Below, piece by piece: positions 1-8,146 of a stretch of 64,000 nucleotides of DNA. Source of the DNA: Lysobacteraceae bacterium NML91-0213 (GTDB lineage Bacteria; Pseudomonadota; Gammaproteobacteria; Xanthomonadales; Xanthomonadaceae); contig NWQL01000001.1 in assembly GCA_002798175.1 (NCBI GenBank), positions 966,145 through 1,030,144 of the forward strand, given 5' to 3'. Below the pieces are notes generated by a model. It was not told the DNA's origin, made no database searches, and worked only from the letters and a program-made list of their open reading frames with translations. Within the stretch, counting starts at the first letter, position 1; every line of letters starts with the position of its first letter. The translations under genes and the position numbers were made by a program.

Positions 1-118
1 ACGCTCTTCCTCGCTGGCTGCACCAGTACAACTGGCACCGGCCGCACGCCAGCCTTGGCTACCAACCCCCAATCAGCCGCATCCAGCTTCCACTGAACAA
101 CGTCCTGGGTTTACACAG
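1..118 (+). mobile_element. Right end of an IS481-family insertion sequence (partial)
   Basis: The left edge of the window lies inside an insertion sequence whose transposase tail is still readable. The element appears to stop with the bases ttacaca at 111-117, immediately before a GCTAGC palindrome at 118-123. IS481-type elements are known to insert at CTAG-containing targets and to have ends starting TGTG, which fits this junction. The left end and target duplicate are outside the window. The exact boundary is inferred, not proven. Confidence 0.6.
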
Positions 119-122
119 CTAG
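3..122 (+). CDS. IS481-family transposase, C-terminal fragment
   Basis: Frame 3 is open from the window edge to TAG at 120-122 and encodes the last 39 residues of a DDE transposase/integrase-core protein. The motif YNWHRPHASLGYQPP is the hallmark end of the IS481/rve-type catalytic region, followed by a tail ending NNVLGLHS. The start and the catalytic DDE residues lie upstream of the window. The stop codon is supplied by the CTAG at the IS boundary. The same four bases supply the stop of the convergent ubiM gene. Whether the full transposase is intact cannot be judged. Confidence 0.75.
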   Translation, partial: ALPRWLHQYNWHRPHASLGYQPPISRIQLPLNNVLGLHS

Positions 123-1378
123 CCGGGACGCAGCCACTGCAGCGCGTTGCGGACGCGATCGGATGCGCGCGGATCGACCGGACCATCGTCGACAAGCCCG
201 GCCGCCAGCGCGCGCCGGAACGGTGCGAGGCCCGCCGCGGCCTCGAGCGCTGCGCGCCGCAGCGGCCGCGCCGCGGTGCGGTCGTCCCCGTAGAGGCGGG
301 CGACGGTCGCGGTGGCCAGAAACAGCGGCAGCGACCCGCGGCGATGGCGGCGCTGGTAGCTGGCGAGCGCGCGCGGGTGGGCGGGGTCGGCATGCCGGTG
401 CAGCGAGTCGGCCACGGCAACGGCGAGGCGTTCGACGCTGGCCAGGCCGAGATTGAAGCCATGCGCGGTGACCGGATGCATGCCGACCGCGGCATCGCCC
501 ACCAGCGCGGCACGCGTGGCGACGAAGTGGCGTGCGTACACGGTCGTCAATGGATAACGGTGGCGGCTGCCGACCGCCGTCATCCGGCCCAGACGGTGCT
601 CGAAACGCCGTTCGACCTCGCCGGCAAAAGCCCCGTCGTCGAGCCGCTCCATCCGCTGCGCCTCGGCACCGGTCAGCGTGAGCACCACCGAGGACAGCTG
701 CGGCTCCAGCGGCAGCAGTGCGCGCGTCTGTCCATCGCCGAACCACTGCCACGCCACGCCGTCGTTGGCGACCTCGTGGCGCATCCGGCACACCAGCATA
801 TGGCGGCCGAAATCGTGGATGTCCGCGGCGATGCCCAGGGCCTGCCGGGTCTGCGACATCCGGCTGTCCGCGGCCACCAGCAGGCCGGCGCGCAGCACCC
901 GGCCATCGGCCAGGCGCACCTCGGCGGCGCGCGCATCGGTGTGCACGGCATCCACCGTTGCGCCGGCATGCACCTGCACGTCCGGCAGGGCCTGCACCGC
1001 CTGCCATGCGGCCGTGCGGATGGTCCGGTTCGAAACCAGGCTGCCGAGCCGGTCGTGGCCGGTCCCGGCGGCATGCACCTGCAGCTCGCGTGCGACGTCG
1101 CGCTCGATCACCCGGGCGGTGCGGAGTGGAGGCATCGCGGCGGCGGGGATATGCGCCGCGATGCCGAGTTCATGCAGCAGCCGCAGCGACGCGTGGGTCA
1201 GCGCGATCTCGCGCCCGTCGAACGCGGGCTCTGCAAGCGCCTGCAGCGGCTGGCGTTCCACCAGCCCGATGCGCAGGCCGAGCGGCGCCAGCGCACAGGC
1301 CAGTGCAAGCCCGGCGGGTCCGGCACCGATGATCGCCACGTCGGTGGTCCAGGGGGTGCCGTGGTAGTGGTCGCGCAT
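119..1378 (-). CDS. ubiM: UbiM-type FAD-dependent ubiquinone-biosynthesis hydroxylase
   Basis: This is a 419-aa class A flavoprotein monooxygenase of the UbiH/UbiF/UbiM group, expected to hydroxylate the ring of a ubiquinone precursor at the membrane. The N-terminal Rossmann motif IIGAGPAG is at residues 16-23, and a variant second FAD/NADPH motif (ADSRMS) is near 170. The third motif, GDAAVGMHPVTAHGFNLG at about 295-311, has the spelling typical of UbiM rather than UbiF (inference from family knowledge). Its stop codon (complement of 119-121) lies in the CTAG that abuts the IS, so the IS arrived at the extreme 3' end and left the protein essentially complete. The gene follows the diguanylate cyclase by 91 bp on the same strand. 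Another UbiH-family hydroxylase remains possible. Confidence 0.72.
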   Translation of the reverse strand: MRDHYHGTPWTTDVAIIGAGPAGLALACALAPLGLRIGLVERQPLQALAEPAFDGREIALTHASLRLLHELGIAAHIPAAAMPPLRTARVIERDVARELQVHAAGTGHDRLGSLVSNRTIRTAAWQAVQALPDVQVHAGATVDAVHTDARAAEVRLADGRVLRAGLLVAADSRMSQTRQALGIAADIHDFGRHMLVCRMRHEVANDGVAWQWFGDGQTRALLPLEPQLSSVVLTLTGAEAQRMERLDDGAFAGEVERRFEHRLGRMTAVGSRHRYPLTTVYARHFVATRAALVGDAAVGMHPVTAHGFNLGLASVERLAVAVADSLHRHADPAHPRALASYQRRHRRGSLPLFLATATVARLYGDDRTAARPLRRAALEAAAGLAPFRRALAAGLVDDGPVDPRASDRVRNALQWLRPG

Positions 1379-1469
1379 TCGGACAGTCTAGGCAACCCGG
1401 CGCAACCGCGGCTTGATCCGGCGCAAGCCCACGGTCGCCGGCGGCGCGCCCCGGCAACCGCATCCGGGT

Positions 1470-2555
1470 TCAACCGGCAGACGCTTCCACCCGGTTGCGG
1501 CCGGCGCCCTTGGCCCGGTACAGCGCGGCGTCGGCGGCTTCCAGCCAGTCACGCAGCGAGGCGTGTGCGGGGTCGACCATCGCCAGTCCAATGCTGATCG
1601 TCGCCTCGGGCCCGGGCCCACCGGCGGTGCGCACCACTACCGTCGCGCGCAGGCGTTCGGCCAGTGCGGTGGCGGCGGCACGGTCCACGCCCGGCACCAC
1701 CAGCGCGAATTCGTCGCCGCCATAGCGGCCCGCCAGCCCCGGCCGGTCCTGCAGCTGCAGCAGGATCTCGCCGAGCGCGCGCAGGATCTCGTCGCCGGCG
1801 GCATGGCCGACGTGGTCGTTGATGTCCTTGAAGCGGTCGATGTCGATCATCAGCAGCGCCGCACGCCCGTTCCCGCGGGCTTCGGCGAACACCGTCGCGG
1901 CCTGCTGCTGCCAGTGCCGGCGGCTGGTGACCCCGGTGAGCCCGTCGATGCGGCTGAGCTGGTCGAGCTGGCGGTTCTTGCCGCGGATCTGCTGCACCAG
2001 GTCCTGGCTGGCCAGCGCCACGCCGATGGTGTGCAGGATCATCATCGGCAGGCAGGCCACGATCACCGCCATCGAGGTCTCCGGCGCCGCGGCGAAGCCG
2101 GTGGCCAGCCCGGTGGCGAGCAGGCCGCCCAGCATCCACGGCAGCGACCGCAGCCACAGCCGCGGCAGACCGGTGCTGATCTTGTCGATCGTGGCCAGCG
2201 TCAGCACCAGCACGCTGGGCAGCAGGTTGAAGTGGAGCAGGGCGGCCAGCGACCCGGCCAGTGCCGAGTCGACCAGCAGGTTGCCGACCTCGGTGCGGTG
2301 GGGATCACTGCTGCGGCGCGACCGCAGCCACGCCAGTTGCGGCCAGGCCAGGGCGATCACCAGCATCCAGGTCCAGGCCGGCCACGCGGCCTGGCGTTCG
2401 TACAGCACCACCGCCGCCGCGACCCCGGCCAGGCCCATGCCCAGCACCCGGAACGGATAGATCCGCTGCGGCAGCCGCGATATCCGCCGTTGCCCGCGCG
2501 GCCGGGCCGCCACGGGCGTGTGCGTGACCGTCGCGGCGTCGATGTGCTGGTCCAT
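1470..2555 (-). CDS. MASE2-domain diguanylate cyclase (GGDEF)
   Basis: This is a 361-aa membrane diguanylate cyclase predicted to make cyclic di-GMP from two GTP. Residues ~30-185 hold several hydrophobic segments starting RIYPFRVLGMG, which resembles the MASE2 membrane sensor of DgcC/AdrA. The GGDEF domain covers ~195-361, with an intact YGGDEF at 278-283 and DIDRFKDIND at 238-247. The usual RxxD inhibitory site five residues before GGDEF is absent (DRPG at 270-273), so product inhibition is probably weak or different. I chose ATG 2555 because GGGGGGAAAGG precedes it. An upstream in-frame ATG at 2633 would add 26 unlikely residues. Confidence 0.85.
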   Translation of the reverse strand: MDQHIDAATVTHTPVAARPRGQRRISRLPQRIYPFRVLGMGLAGVAAAVVLYERQAAWPAWTWMLVIALAWPQLAWLRSRRSSDPHRTEVGNLLVDSALAGSLAALLHFNLLPSVLVLTLATIDKISTGLPRLWLRSLPWMLGGLLATGLATGFAAAPETSMAVIVACLPMMILHTIGVALASQDLVQQIRGKNRQLDQLSRIDGLTGVTSRRHWQQQAATVFAEARGNGRAALLMIDIDRFKDINDHVGHAAGDEILRALGEILLQLQDRPGLAGRYGGDEFALVVPGVDRAAATALAERLRATVVVRTAGGPGPEATISIGLAMVDPAHASLRDWLEAADAALYRAKGAGRNRVEASAG

Positions 2556-2674
2556 CCTTTCCCCCCGGATCCGGACCCCGGCAGCATACCGACGCGGGCG
2601 TGCCCGGTCCCACGTTTCGCGCGCATCCCGCACGCGCGCTAGGCTGTGCGCCCTTCGGCAGACATGGATCAGCG

Positions 2675-3514
2675 GTGCGCGACACGGGCGGGAACGAGCG
2701 CGGCAACAGGGGCATCACGGCGTGGCTGCAGCGCTGCTGGGAACGCGTGCGCGGGCCGGTGGACGCATCGGGGCGGCGCCTGCGCCGCCCGTCGGTCCGT
2801 CGCTACGGGCGCTACGCGGCGCTGCAGTTCACCCGCCAGCAGACCCAGAGCCGGATGCTTGCCGATGATCCGGACCACCTGCTGATCGACTACACCCGCA
2901 CCATGCTGGCCGCGATGCTGTGGCCGTCGGCGCGGCCGCGTATCGGCATGGTCGGGCTGGGTGGCGGGTCGCAGGTGAAGTTCATCCACCGGTATTTTCC
3001 CGACGCCACGCTGGAGGTGGTCGAGAACAACCCGTGGGTGGTCGGCCTGCGTCGTGAATTCGGCATCCCCGACGACGACGCGCGCCTGCAGGTGGCGATC
3101 GACGACGGCGCCGCGTTCGTGGCGGTGCGTCCCGGTCGCTACGACGTGCTGCTGGTGGATGGCTATGACGAGACCGGTATTCCGCCGGTGCTGTCGACGC
3201 CGCAGTTCTATGCCGACTGCCATGCCGCGCTGCGGCCGGGCGGTGCGTTGTCGGTCAACCTGTTCGTCGCCGAGGCGGACCTGCATGTCGAGCGCCTGCG
3301 CGCGGTGTTCGGCCCCGGGCAGGTGCTGGTGATCGAGGAAGCCAGGATGCGCAACCAGGTCGCATTCGCCTGGCGCGGCGCGCGGCCGGGACCGGATGCC
3401 GTCGCGCGCCTGCTGGCCGGCCGCGACGCCGCCGCCATCGCCCAGCTGCAGCCGGTACTCGAGCGTGTGGCCGCGGCACTGGCCGCACCTCCCTCAACGA
3501 CGACGCCCGGCTGA
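2675..3514 (+). CDS. Spermidine synthase-like (polyamine aminopropyltransferase fold) protein
   Basis: This Rossmann methyltransferase-like protein of the spermidine/spermine synthase superfamily has about 279 residues from a GTG start at 2675. In-frame ATG 2600 would add 25 low-complexity residues and is the alternative start. The nucleotide-binding loop GLGGGSQVKF, the acidic strand VVENNPWVV and the LVDGYDETGIP segment are all visible. These match bacterial orphan spermidine-synthase-like proteins, whose true substrate is often unknown. No speD neighbour is present, so a role in polyamine synthesis is not supported. The gene is divergent from the diguanylate cyclase. A GC-rich hairpin overlaps its stop codon. 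Confidence 0.78.
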   Translation: MRDTGGNERGNRGITAWLQRCWERVRGPVDASGRRLRRPSVRRYGRYAALQFTRQQTQSRMLADDPDHLLIDYTRTMLAAMLWPSARPRIGMVGLGGGSQVKFIHRYFPDATLEVVENNPWVVGLRREFGIPDDDARLQVAIDDGAAFVAVRPGRYDVLLVDGYDETGIPPVLSTPQFYADCHAALRPGGALSVNLFVAEADLHVERLRAVFGPGQVLVIEEARMRNQVAFAWRGARPGPDAVARLLAGRDAAAIAQLQPVLERVAAALAAPPSTTTPG

Positions 3515-3524
3515 GAGCCGGGCG
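3504..3524. terminator. GC-rich hairpin at the stop of the spermidine-synthase-like gene
   Basis: Perfect inverted repeat CGCCCGGCT / AGCCGGGCG with a 3-nt loop that includes part of the stop codon. It lies between two convergent genes, so it could end transcription from both sides. There is no T-tract, so intrinsic termination is uncertain. Confidence 0.4.
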
Positions 3525-3551
3525 CCGGGTGTCGCGGGAAGAGGGTGGAAC

Positions 3552-3674
3552 CTATTCTTCTTCGTCCTGCATGCCCTGGGCCTCGCGGCGCTGCTGCTGG
3601 CCGCCCTCGCCCTGCTGTCCCTGCTGGTCCTGACCGCGCTGCTGGTTGTTCTGGCCCTGCTGCTGGTTGTTCAT
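3552..3674 (-). CDS. 40-aa Gln/Gly-rich hydrophilic small protein
   Basis: A 40-codon reading frame starts at ATG 3674 with an AGGAG Shine-Dalgarno about 7 nt upstream. The peptide begins MNNQQQGQNNQQRGQDQQ and ends MQDEEE. About 40% of residues are Gln, the rest mostly Gly, Asn, Arg and acidic. There is no hydrophobic segment or cysteine, so it should be soluble and probably disordered. It recalls small hydrophilic stress peptides (KGG/GsiB-like), but no KGG repeat is present, so that is only an analogy. It stands alone between a convergent gene and the peroxiredoxin gene. The function is unknown. Confidence 0.6.
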   Translation of the reverse strand: MNNQQQGQNNQQRGQDQQGQQGEGGQQQRREAQGMQDEEE

Positions 3675-3789
3675 CGCTGACTCCTGGAGGGGGATGCGAA
3701 ACACTGTCGTGCCGCATGCGCATCCTGCGCGTCGGGTCCCGTCAACCGGCGTGAAGCGGGCGTTGCCCTGCAGTGAAGCGGTGAATGGT

Positions 3790-4290
3790 TCAGGACGCGC
3801 GGCCGGTGTCCTGCCCGAGCTGCGCCAGCATGTGCTCGGCGCTGGAGACCTTGAACTCACCCGGTGCCTCGACGAACAGATGGCGGATCACGCCATCCTC
3901 GGCGTACAGCGCGAAGCGCTTGGCGCGCCGGCCCATGCCGTAGGCGCTGGCATCCATCTCCAGGCCCAGGGCGCGCACGAAGTCGCCATTGCCGTCCGAC
4001 AGCATGCGCAGGCCGTCGGGCACGTCGAGCTGCTTGCCCCAGGCCTGCATCACGAACGGATCGTTGACCGCCACGCAGGCCACCTCGATGCCGCGCGCAC
4101 GGAACGCGTCGAAGTGCTCGACGAAGCCGGGCAGGTGGCGCTCGGAACAGGTCGGGGTGAACGCGCCGGGTACCGCGAACAGCACCATGTTGCGGCTCTG
4201 GAACAGGGTGGGCGTGTCGATCGCCTGCACGCCGTCGCTGATGTACTTCAGCACCACTTCGGGAATGCGGTCGCCGGGCTGCACGCTCAT
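3790..4290 (-). CDS. Peroxiredoxin (Prx5/type II, thioredoxin fold)
   Basis: This 166-aa cytoplasmic peroxidase reduces H2O2 and alkyl hydroperoxides using thiols such as glutaredoxin or thioredoxin. The signature PGAFTPTCSERHLPG is at 41-55, with peroxidatic Cys48. Cys72 (VACVAVNDPF) matches the second cysteine of plant type II peroxiredoxins. Length agrees with the family. ATG 4290 is preceded by GAGGA. It is divergent from the hsp20 gene, which starts 144 bp away, so the two stress genes share an intergenic control region. Confidence 0.92.
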   Translation of the reverse strand: MSVQPGDRIPEVVLKYISDGVQAIDTPTLFQSRNMVLFAVPGAFTPTCSERHLPGFVEHFDAFRARGIEVACVAVNDPFVMQAWGKQLDVPDGLRMLSDGNGDFVRALGLEMDASAYGMGRRAKRFALYAEDGVIRHLFVEAPGEFKVSSAEHMLAQLGQDTGRAS

Positions 4291-4353
4291 GGGGAAATCC
4301 TCGGGAATGGGTGAACACAGTCTAGCCGCGCCGGGCAGTGCCGCGCGCTGACC

Positions 4354-4383
4354 CTTGAAAGCCGCCGGCAGGGCGCTACATCG
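4354..4383 (+). promoter_or_regulatory. Candidate sigma-32 (heat-shock) promoter of hsp20
   Basis: CTTGAAA at 4354-4360 is an exact match to the sigma-32 -35 element. Fifteen bases later, CTACATCG (4376-4383) partly matches the -10 consensus CCCCATNT. This places a start site about 45 bp before the hsp20 ATG. The -35 is strong and the -10 is weak. Confidence 0.5.
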
Positions 4384-4433
4384 CGGACATACGGCGGGCG
4401 CACGGCGCCCCACCAGCAACGGAGGAGACATCG

Positions 4434-4913
4434 ATGAGAAACGCAATCCGCCATCCCCTGCAGGGCGCAACCCAGCCCAGCCTGCACGACGAGCTGCGCC
4501 AGGCATTCAACCAGTTCTTCCAGGTCGACGAGGACCGCGACGCGTCCTCGGTGGTCACCAGCCAGTGGACGCCGCGCGTCGACATCAAGGAGGAAACCGA
4601 TCGCTTCGTGATCCTTGCCGACCTGCCCGGTGTCGACCCGGAGGAGGTCGAGGTGCTGATGGACAAGGGCATCCTGAGCATCCGCGGCGAGCGCCGGTCG
4701 GAGGCGCGCGAGGAGGGCGCGACGTTCTCCCGCGTGGAGCGTCGCTACGGCAGCTTCCATCGTCGCTTCGCGCTGCCCGACAGCGCCGATGCCGAGGGCA
4801 TCACCGCCTCCGGGCATAACGGCGTGCTGGAAATCAGCATTCCCAAGCGTCCGGAAACCACGCCGCGGCGGATCCAGGTCGGCCGTCCGGGCACGCTGAC
4901 GACGCAGCAGTAA
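4434..4913 (+). CDS. Hsp20 / alpha-crystallin small heat-shock protein
   Basis: This 159-aa ATP-independent holdase should bind unfolding proteins as an oligomer. The alpha-crystallin domain spans about 45-140, from WTPRVDIKEETDRFVILADLPG through the closing strand GVLEISIPKRPE. The C-terminal IQV matches the I-x-I/V motif that links dimers into oligomers. The start is well defined by GGAGGAGA just before ATG 4434. It lies upstream of the cbpA-type co-chaperone on the same strand and carries a sigma-32-like -35 element, which supports heat induction. Confidence 0.92.
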   Translation: MRNAIRHPLQGATQPSLHDELRQAFNQFFQVDEDRDASSVVTSQWTPRVDIKEETDRFVILADLPGVDPEEVEVLMDKGILSIRGERRSEAREEGATFSRVERRYGSFHRRFALPDSADAEGITASGHNGVLEISIPKRPETTPRRIQVGRPGTLTTQQ

Positions 4914-4947
4914 GGATGCGGCCATGCCGCAACGTGGCGGCGGCGTC

Positions 4948-4987
4948 GCGGACGTCGCCGGGCGCATGCATGCCCGGTGACGTCCGC
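4948..4987 (+). other. Long stem-loop between hsp20 and cbpA
   Basis: Arms 4948-4963 and 4972-4987 pair over 16 bp, with a single G-U wobble and an 8-nt loop (gcatgcat). No T-run follows, so a simple intrinsic terminator is unlikely. A transcript-processing, stabilising or attenuating structure is possible. Confidence 0.5.
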
Positions 4988-5049
4988 GTTGCCCGCCGCA
5001 CGGGCGCGGCCACGCACTACACTGGCCACCCTCCAGACGAACACGCACG

Positions 5050-5940
5050 ATGCAGTTCAAGGACTACTACGCGACACTCGGCGTCGAGCCCGGCGCGGAC
5101 GAGGCGGAGCTCAAGACCGCCTATCGCAGGCTCGCGCGCAAATACCATCCCGACGTCAGCAAGGCGGCGGACGCCGAGGAACGCTTCAAGGCGGTCAACG
5201 AGGCCTACGAGGCCCTGCGCGACCCCCAGAAACGCGCCGCCTACGACCAGCTCCGCGCGCGCGGCTATCGGCCCGGCGACGAAGTGCAGAGGCCGCACGG
5301 CGGCTTTGGTGGCCCCGGTGGCGTCGATTTCGAGGAGATCTTCGCCGGCGGTGACGGTGGCGGTTTCAGCGATTTCTTCGAGGAACTGTTCGGTCGCCGC
5401 CGCGGCTTCGGTGGTGGCCCCGGTCCGGGCGCGCAGGCGCCGCGTGGGGACACGCGGGCGAAGCTGGCGGTGCCGCTGGAGGCGGTCTACCACGGCAACA
5501 GCGTGCGCATCGCGGTCAACGGCCGCTCGCTCGACGTCAACGTGCCGCGCGGCATCCGCCCCGGCCAGGTGATCCGGCTGCGCGGACAGGGCACCCACGG
5601 TGACCTGCTGCTGGAAGTCGAGTACGCCGCGCATCCGCAGTTCGAGGTCGATGGCGGCAACGTGATCCACGTGCTCACGGTCGCGCCGTGGGAAGCCGCA
5701 CTGGGCGCCACGGTGAATGCGCCGACCCTCGGTGGGCCGGTCGAGCTCAGGATTCCCGCGGGCTCGGAAGCCGGTCGTCGCTTGCGCCTGCGTGGTCGCG
5801 GCCTGCCGGGCACGCGCGGGGCGGCGCCGGGCGACCAGATCGTCGAACTCGAGGTACTGGCGCCGAAGGCGCAGACCGATGCCCAGCGCGAGGCCTACCA
5901 GGCACTGCAGGCCGCGTTCGGCGAGAGCTGGCGCGCGTAG
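5050..5940 (+). CDS. cbpA: DnaJ-family co-chaperone, CbpA type
   Basis: This 296-aa DnaK co-chaperone has a J domain at about 1-70 with HPD at 33-35, a Gly/Phe-rich linker at ~75-130, and two C-terminal client-binding domains (~135-290). It lacks the zinc-finger CxxCxGxG repeats of DnaJ, which makes it CbpA-like. It follows hsp20 by 136 bp with a large hairpin between them. The pair suggests co-expressed holdase and refolding functions. In E. coli, CbpA also binds DNA; nothing here tests that. Confidence 0.88.
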   Translation: MQFKDYYATLGVEPGADEAELKTAYRRLARKYHPDVSKAADAEERFKAVNEAYEALRDPQKRAAYDQLRARGYRPGDEVQRPHGGFGGPGGVDFEEIFAGGDGGGFSDFFEELFGRRRGFGGGPGPGAQAPRGDTRAKLAVPLEAVYHGNSVRIAVNGRSLDVNVPRGIRPGQVIRLRGQGTHGDLLLEVEYAAHPQFEVDGGNVIHVLTVAPWEAALGATVNAPTLGGPVELRIPAGSEAGRRLRLRGRGLPGTRGAAPGDQIVELEVLAPKAQTDAQREAYQALQAAFGESWRA

Positions 5941-5955
5941 GCCGCGCCGGCGTGA

Positions 5956-6336
5956 TCAGCCGGCAATGTCGCCCGCGCCGAGCGTGCTGGAGATCACGTC
6001 GGCCAGCTCGTCCTCGGTGAACGGCTTGGTCAGGTAACCGCGCGCGCCCTGGCGCATGCCCCAGATGCGGTCGGTTTCCTGGTCCTTGGTGGTGATCAGC
6101 ACCACCGGGATGTGCTTCGTGGTCGGCTCGCGGCTGATCGAACGCGTGGCCTGGAAACCGTTGAGGTTCGGCATCACCACGTCCATCAGGATCAGGTCCG
6201 GCAGTTCGCGCTTGGCGGCTTCAACGCCGGCCTGTCCGTCCTCGGCGGTGAGCGGCTGATGCCCGAGCTTCTCGACGATGCGGCGGATGCCGGCAAGCTG
6301 GGACGGTGAGTCGTCGACGATCAGGATGCGCGCCAT
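5956..6336 (-). CDS. pilH: PilH-like single-domain response regulator
   Basis: A 126-aa stand-alone receiver domain. The acidic pocket Asp8/Asp9 (ILIVDDS), phosphoacceptor Asp52 (LILMDVVMP), Thr82/83 (ITTKDQETD) and Lys104 (LTKPF) are all present. The stretch TTKDQETDR..GMRQGARGYLTKP is very close to PilH, the receiver that modulates type IV pilus twitching through the Pil-Chp chemosensory kinase. No pil or chp genes lie nearby, so the partner kinase is elsewhere and the pilH name rests on sequence resemblance. ATG 6336 (MARILIVDDS) is preferred over an upstream ATG that adds 15 residues. Confidence 0.72.
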   Translation of the reverse strand: MARILIVDDSPSQLAGIRRIVEKLGHQPLTAEDGQAGVEAAKRELPDLILMDVVMPNLNGFQATRSISREPTTKHIPVVLITTKDQETDRIWGMRQGARGYLTKPFTEDELADVISSTLGAGDIAG

Positions 6337-6423
6337 GGGATTTCCGGTTTGCGAGCGGAGATTGTAGCGGCGCCACCACACCCGGCAAGCGGATGCAGTG
6401 CGTGCGGGACGATGGATGCCGAC

Positions 6424-7419
<996 letters not shown>

Positions 7420-7436
7420 GGCAAGGCCTCCGTGGG

Positions 7437-8030
7437 TCAGCGCAGTTCGCGGCTGTGCTTCTCGCTCAGCCACTTGGTGGCCTCCGCGGGCTCGTAGGTC
7501 TTCATCCAGTCGAGCATGGCGTCGATATCGCGACCGGTCCACATGTCGTCGCGCTGGGCGGGATGCAGGAAGCGCTCCTCGACCATGCGGTCCATCATCG
7601 CGATCAGCGGCTGGTAGTAGCCCTCGACGTCGAGAAACGCACACGGCTTCTCGCTGATGCCCAGCTGGCGCCAGGTCAGCATCTCGACCATCTCCTCCAG
7701 CGTGCCGAAACCACCGGGCATCGCCACGAAGCCGTCGGCGAGATCAAACATCCGCAGCTTGCGCTCGTGCATCGAGCCCACGACTTCGAGCGCGGTGAGG
7801 CCGCGGTGCGCGACCTCCATGTCCACCAGCTGCTTCGGAATGATGCCGGTCACCTCGCCCCCGGCGGCGAGCACCGCGTCGGCGATCGTGCCCATCAGGC
7901 CGATGTTGCCGCCGCCATAGACCAGGCGGATGCCGTCGCGTGCCATGCGCGTGCCGAGTGCGATCGCCTGCTCGGCGTAGATGGGGCGCGCGCCACTGTT
8001 GGAGCCGCAATAGACGCAGATGCTTTGCAT
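7437..8030 (-). CDS. LOG-family nucleoside 5'-monophosphate phosphoribohydrolase (TIGR00730)
   Basis: A 197-aa Rossmann-like LOG protein. The family motif PGGFGTLEE at 105-113 and the MHERK motif at 87-91 are intact. Plant and bacterial homologues release the base from cytokinin nucleotides or other nucleoside monophosphates; the physiological substrate here is not evident. It was long misnamed lysine decarboxylase. ATG 8030 gives the expected N-terminus MQSICVYCGSNSG, although no good Shine-Dalgarno is visible. It lies between lpdA and acuI, all on the minus strand. Confidence 0.85.
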   Translation of the reverse strand: MQSICVYCGSNSGARPIYAEQAIALGTRMARDGIRLVYGGGNIGLMGTIADAVLAAGGEVTGIIPKQLVDMEVAHRGLTALEVVGSMHERKLRMFDLADGFVAMPGGFGTLEEMVEMLTWRQLGISEKPCAFLDVEGYYQPLIAMMDRMVEERFLHPAQRDDMWTGRDIDAMLDWMKTYEPAEATKWLSEKHSRELR

Positions 8031-8077
8031 GAGGAGTGCCGTCCTGGAGTCGAACGCAGAGGGGAAAACGCGGACGC

Positions 8078-8143
8078 CGGGCAAGAGCCCGGCGCCTGTG
8101 TCGCATGCACCGCGGCGGCGCCGGGAAGGGCCCGGCGGCCGTG
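8078..8143 (-). terminator. Two GC hairpins downstream of lpdA
   Basis: Two adjacent inverted repeats lie between lpdA and the LOG gene. The first is GCCGGGC / GCCCGGC (around 8078-8095). The second is a similar GCCGGG / CCCGGC pair (around 8118-8138). They may end or weaken the suc operon transcript. Neither has a clear T-tract. Confidence 0.35.
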
Positions 8144-8146
8144 GCG

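Noticed and set aside
2600-2674. ATG 2600 as the start of the spermidine-synthase-like gene
   Set aside because: It would add 25 residues of low-complexity sequence and leave only 44 bp for two divergent promoters; GTG 2675 is preferred, though not proven.
4948-4987. Simple rho-independent terminator after hsp20
   Set aside because: The stem is strong but no T-tract follows, so it is recorded as a structure only.
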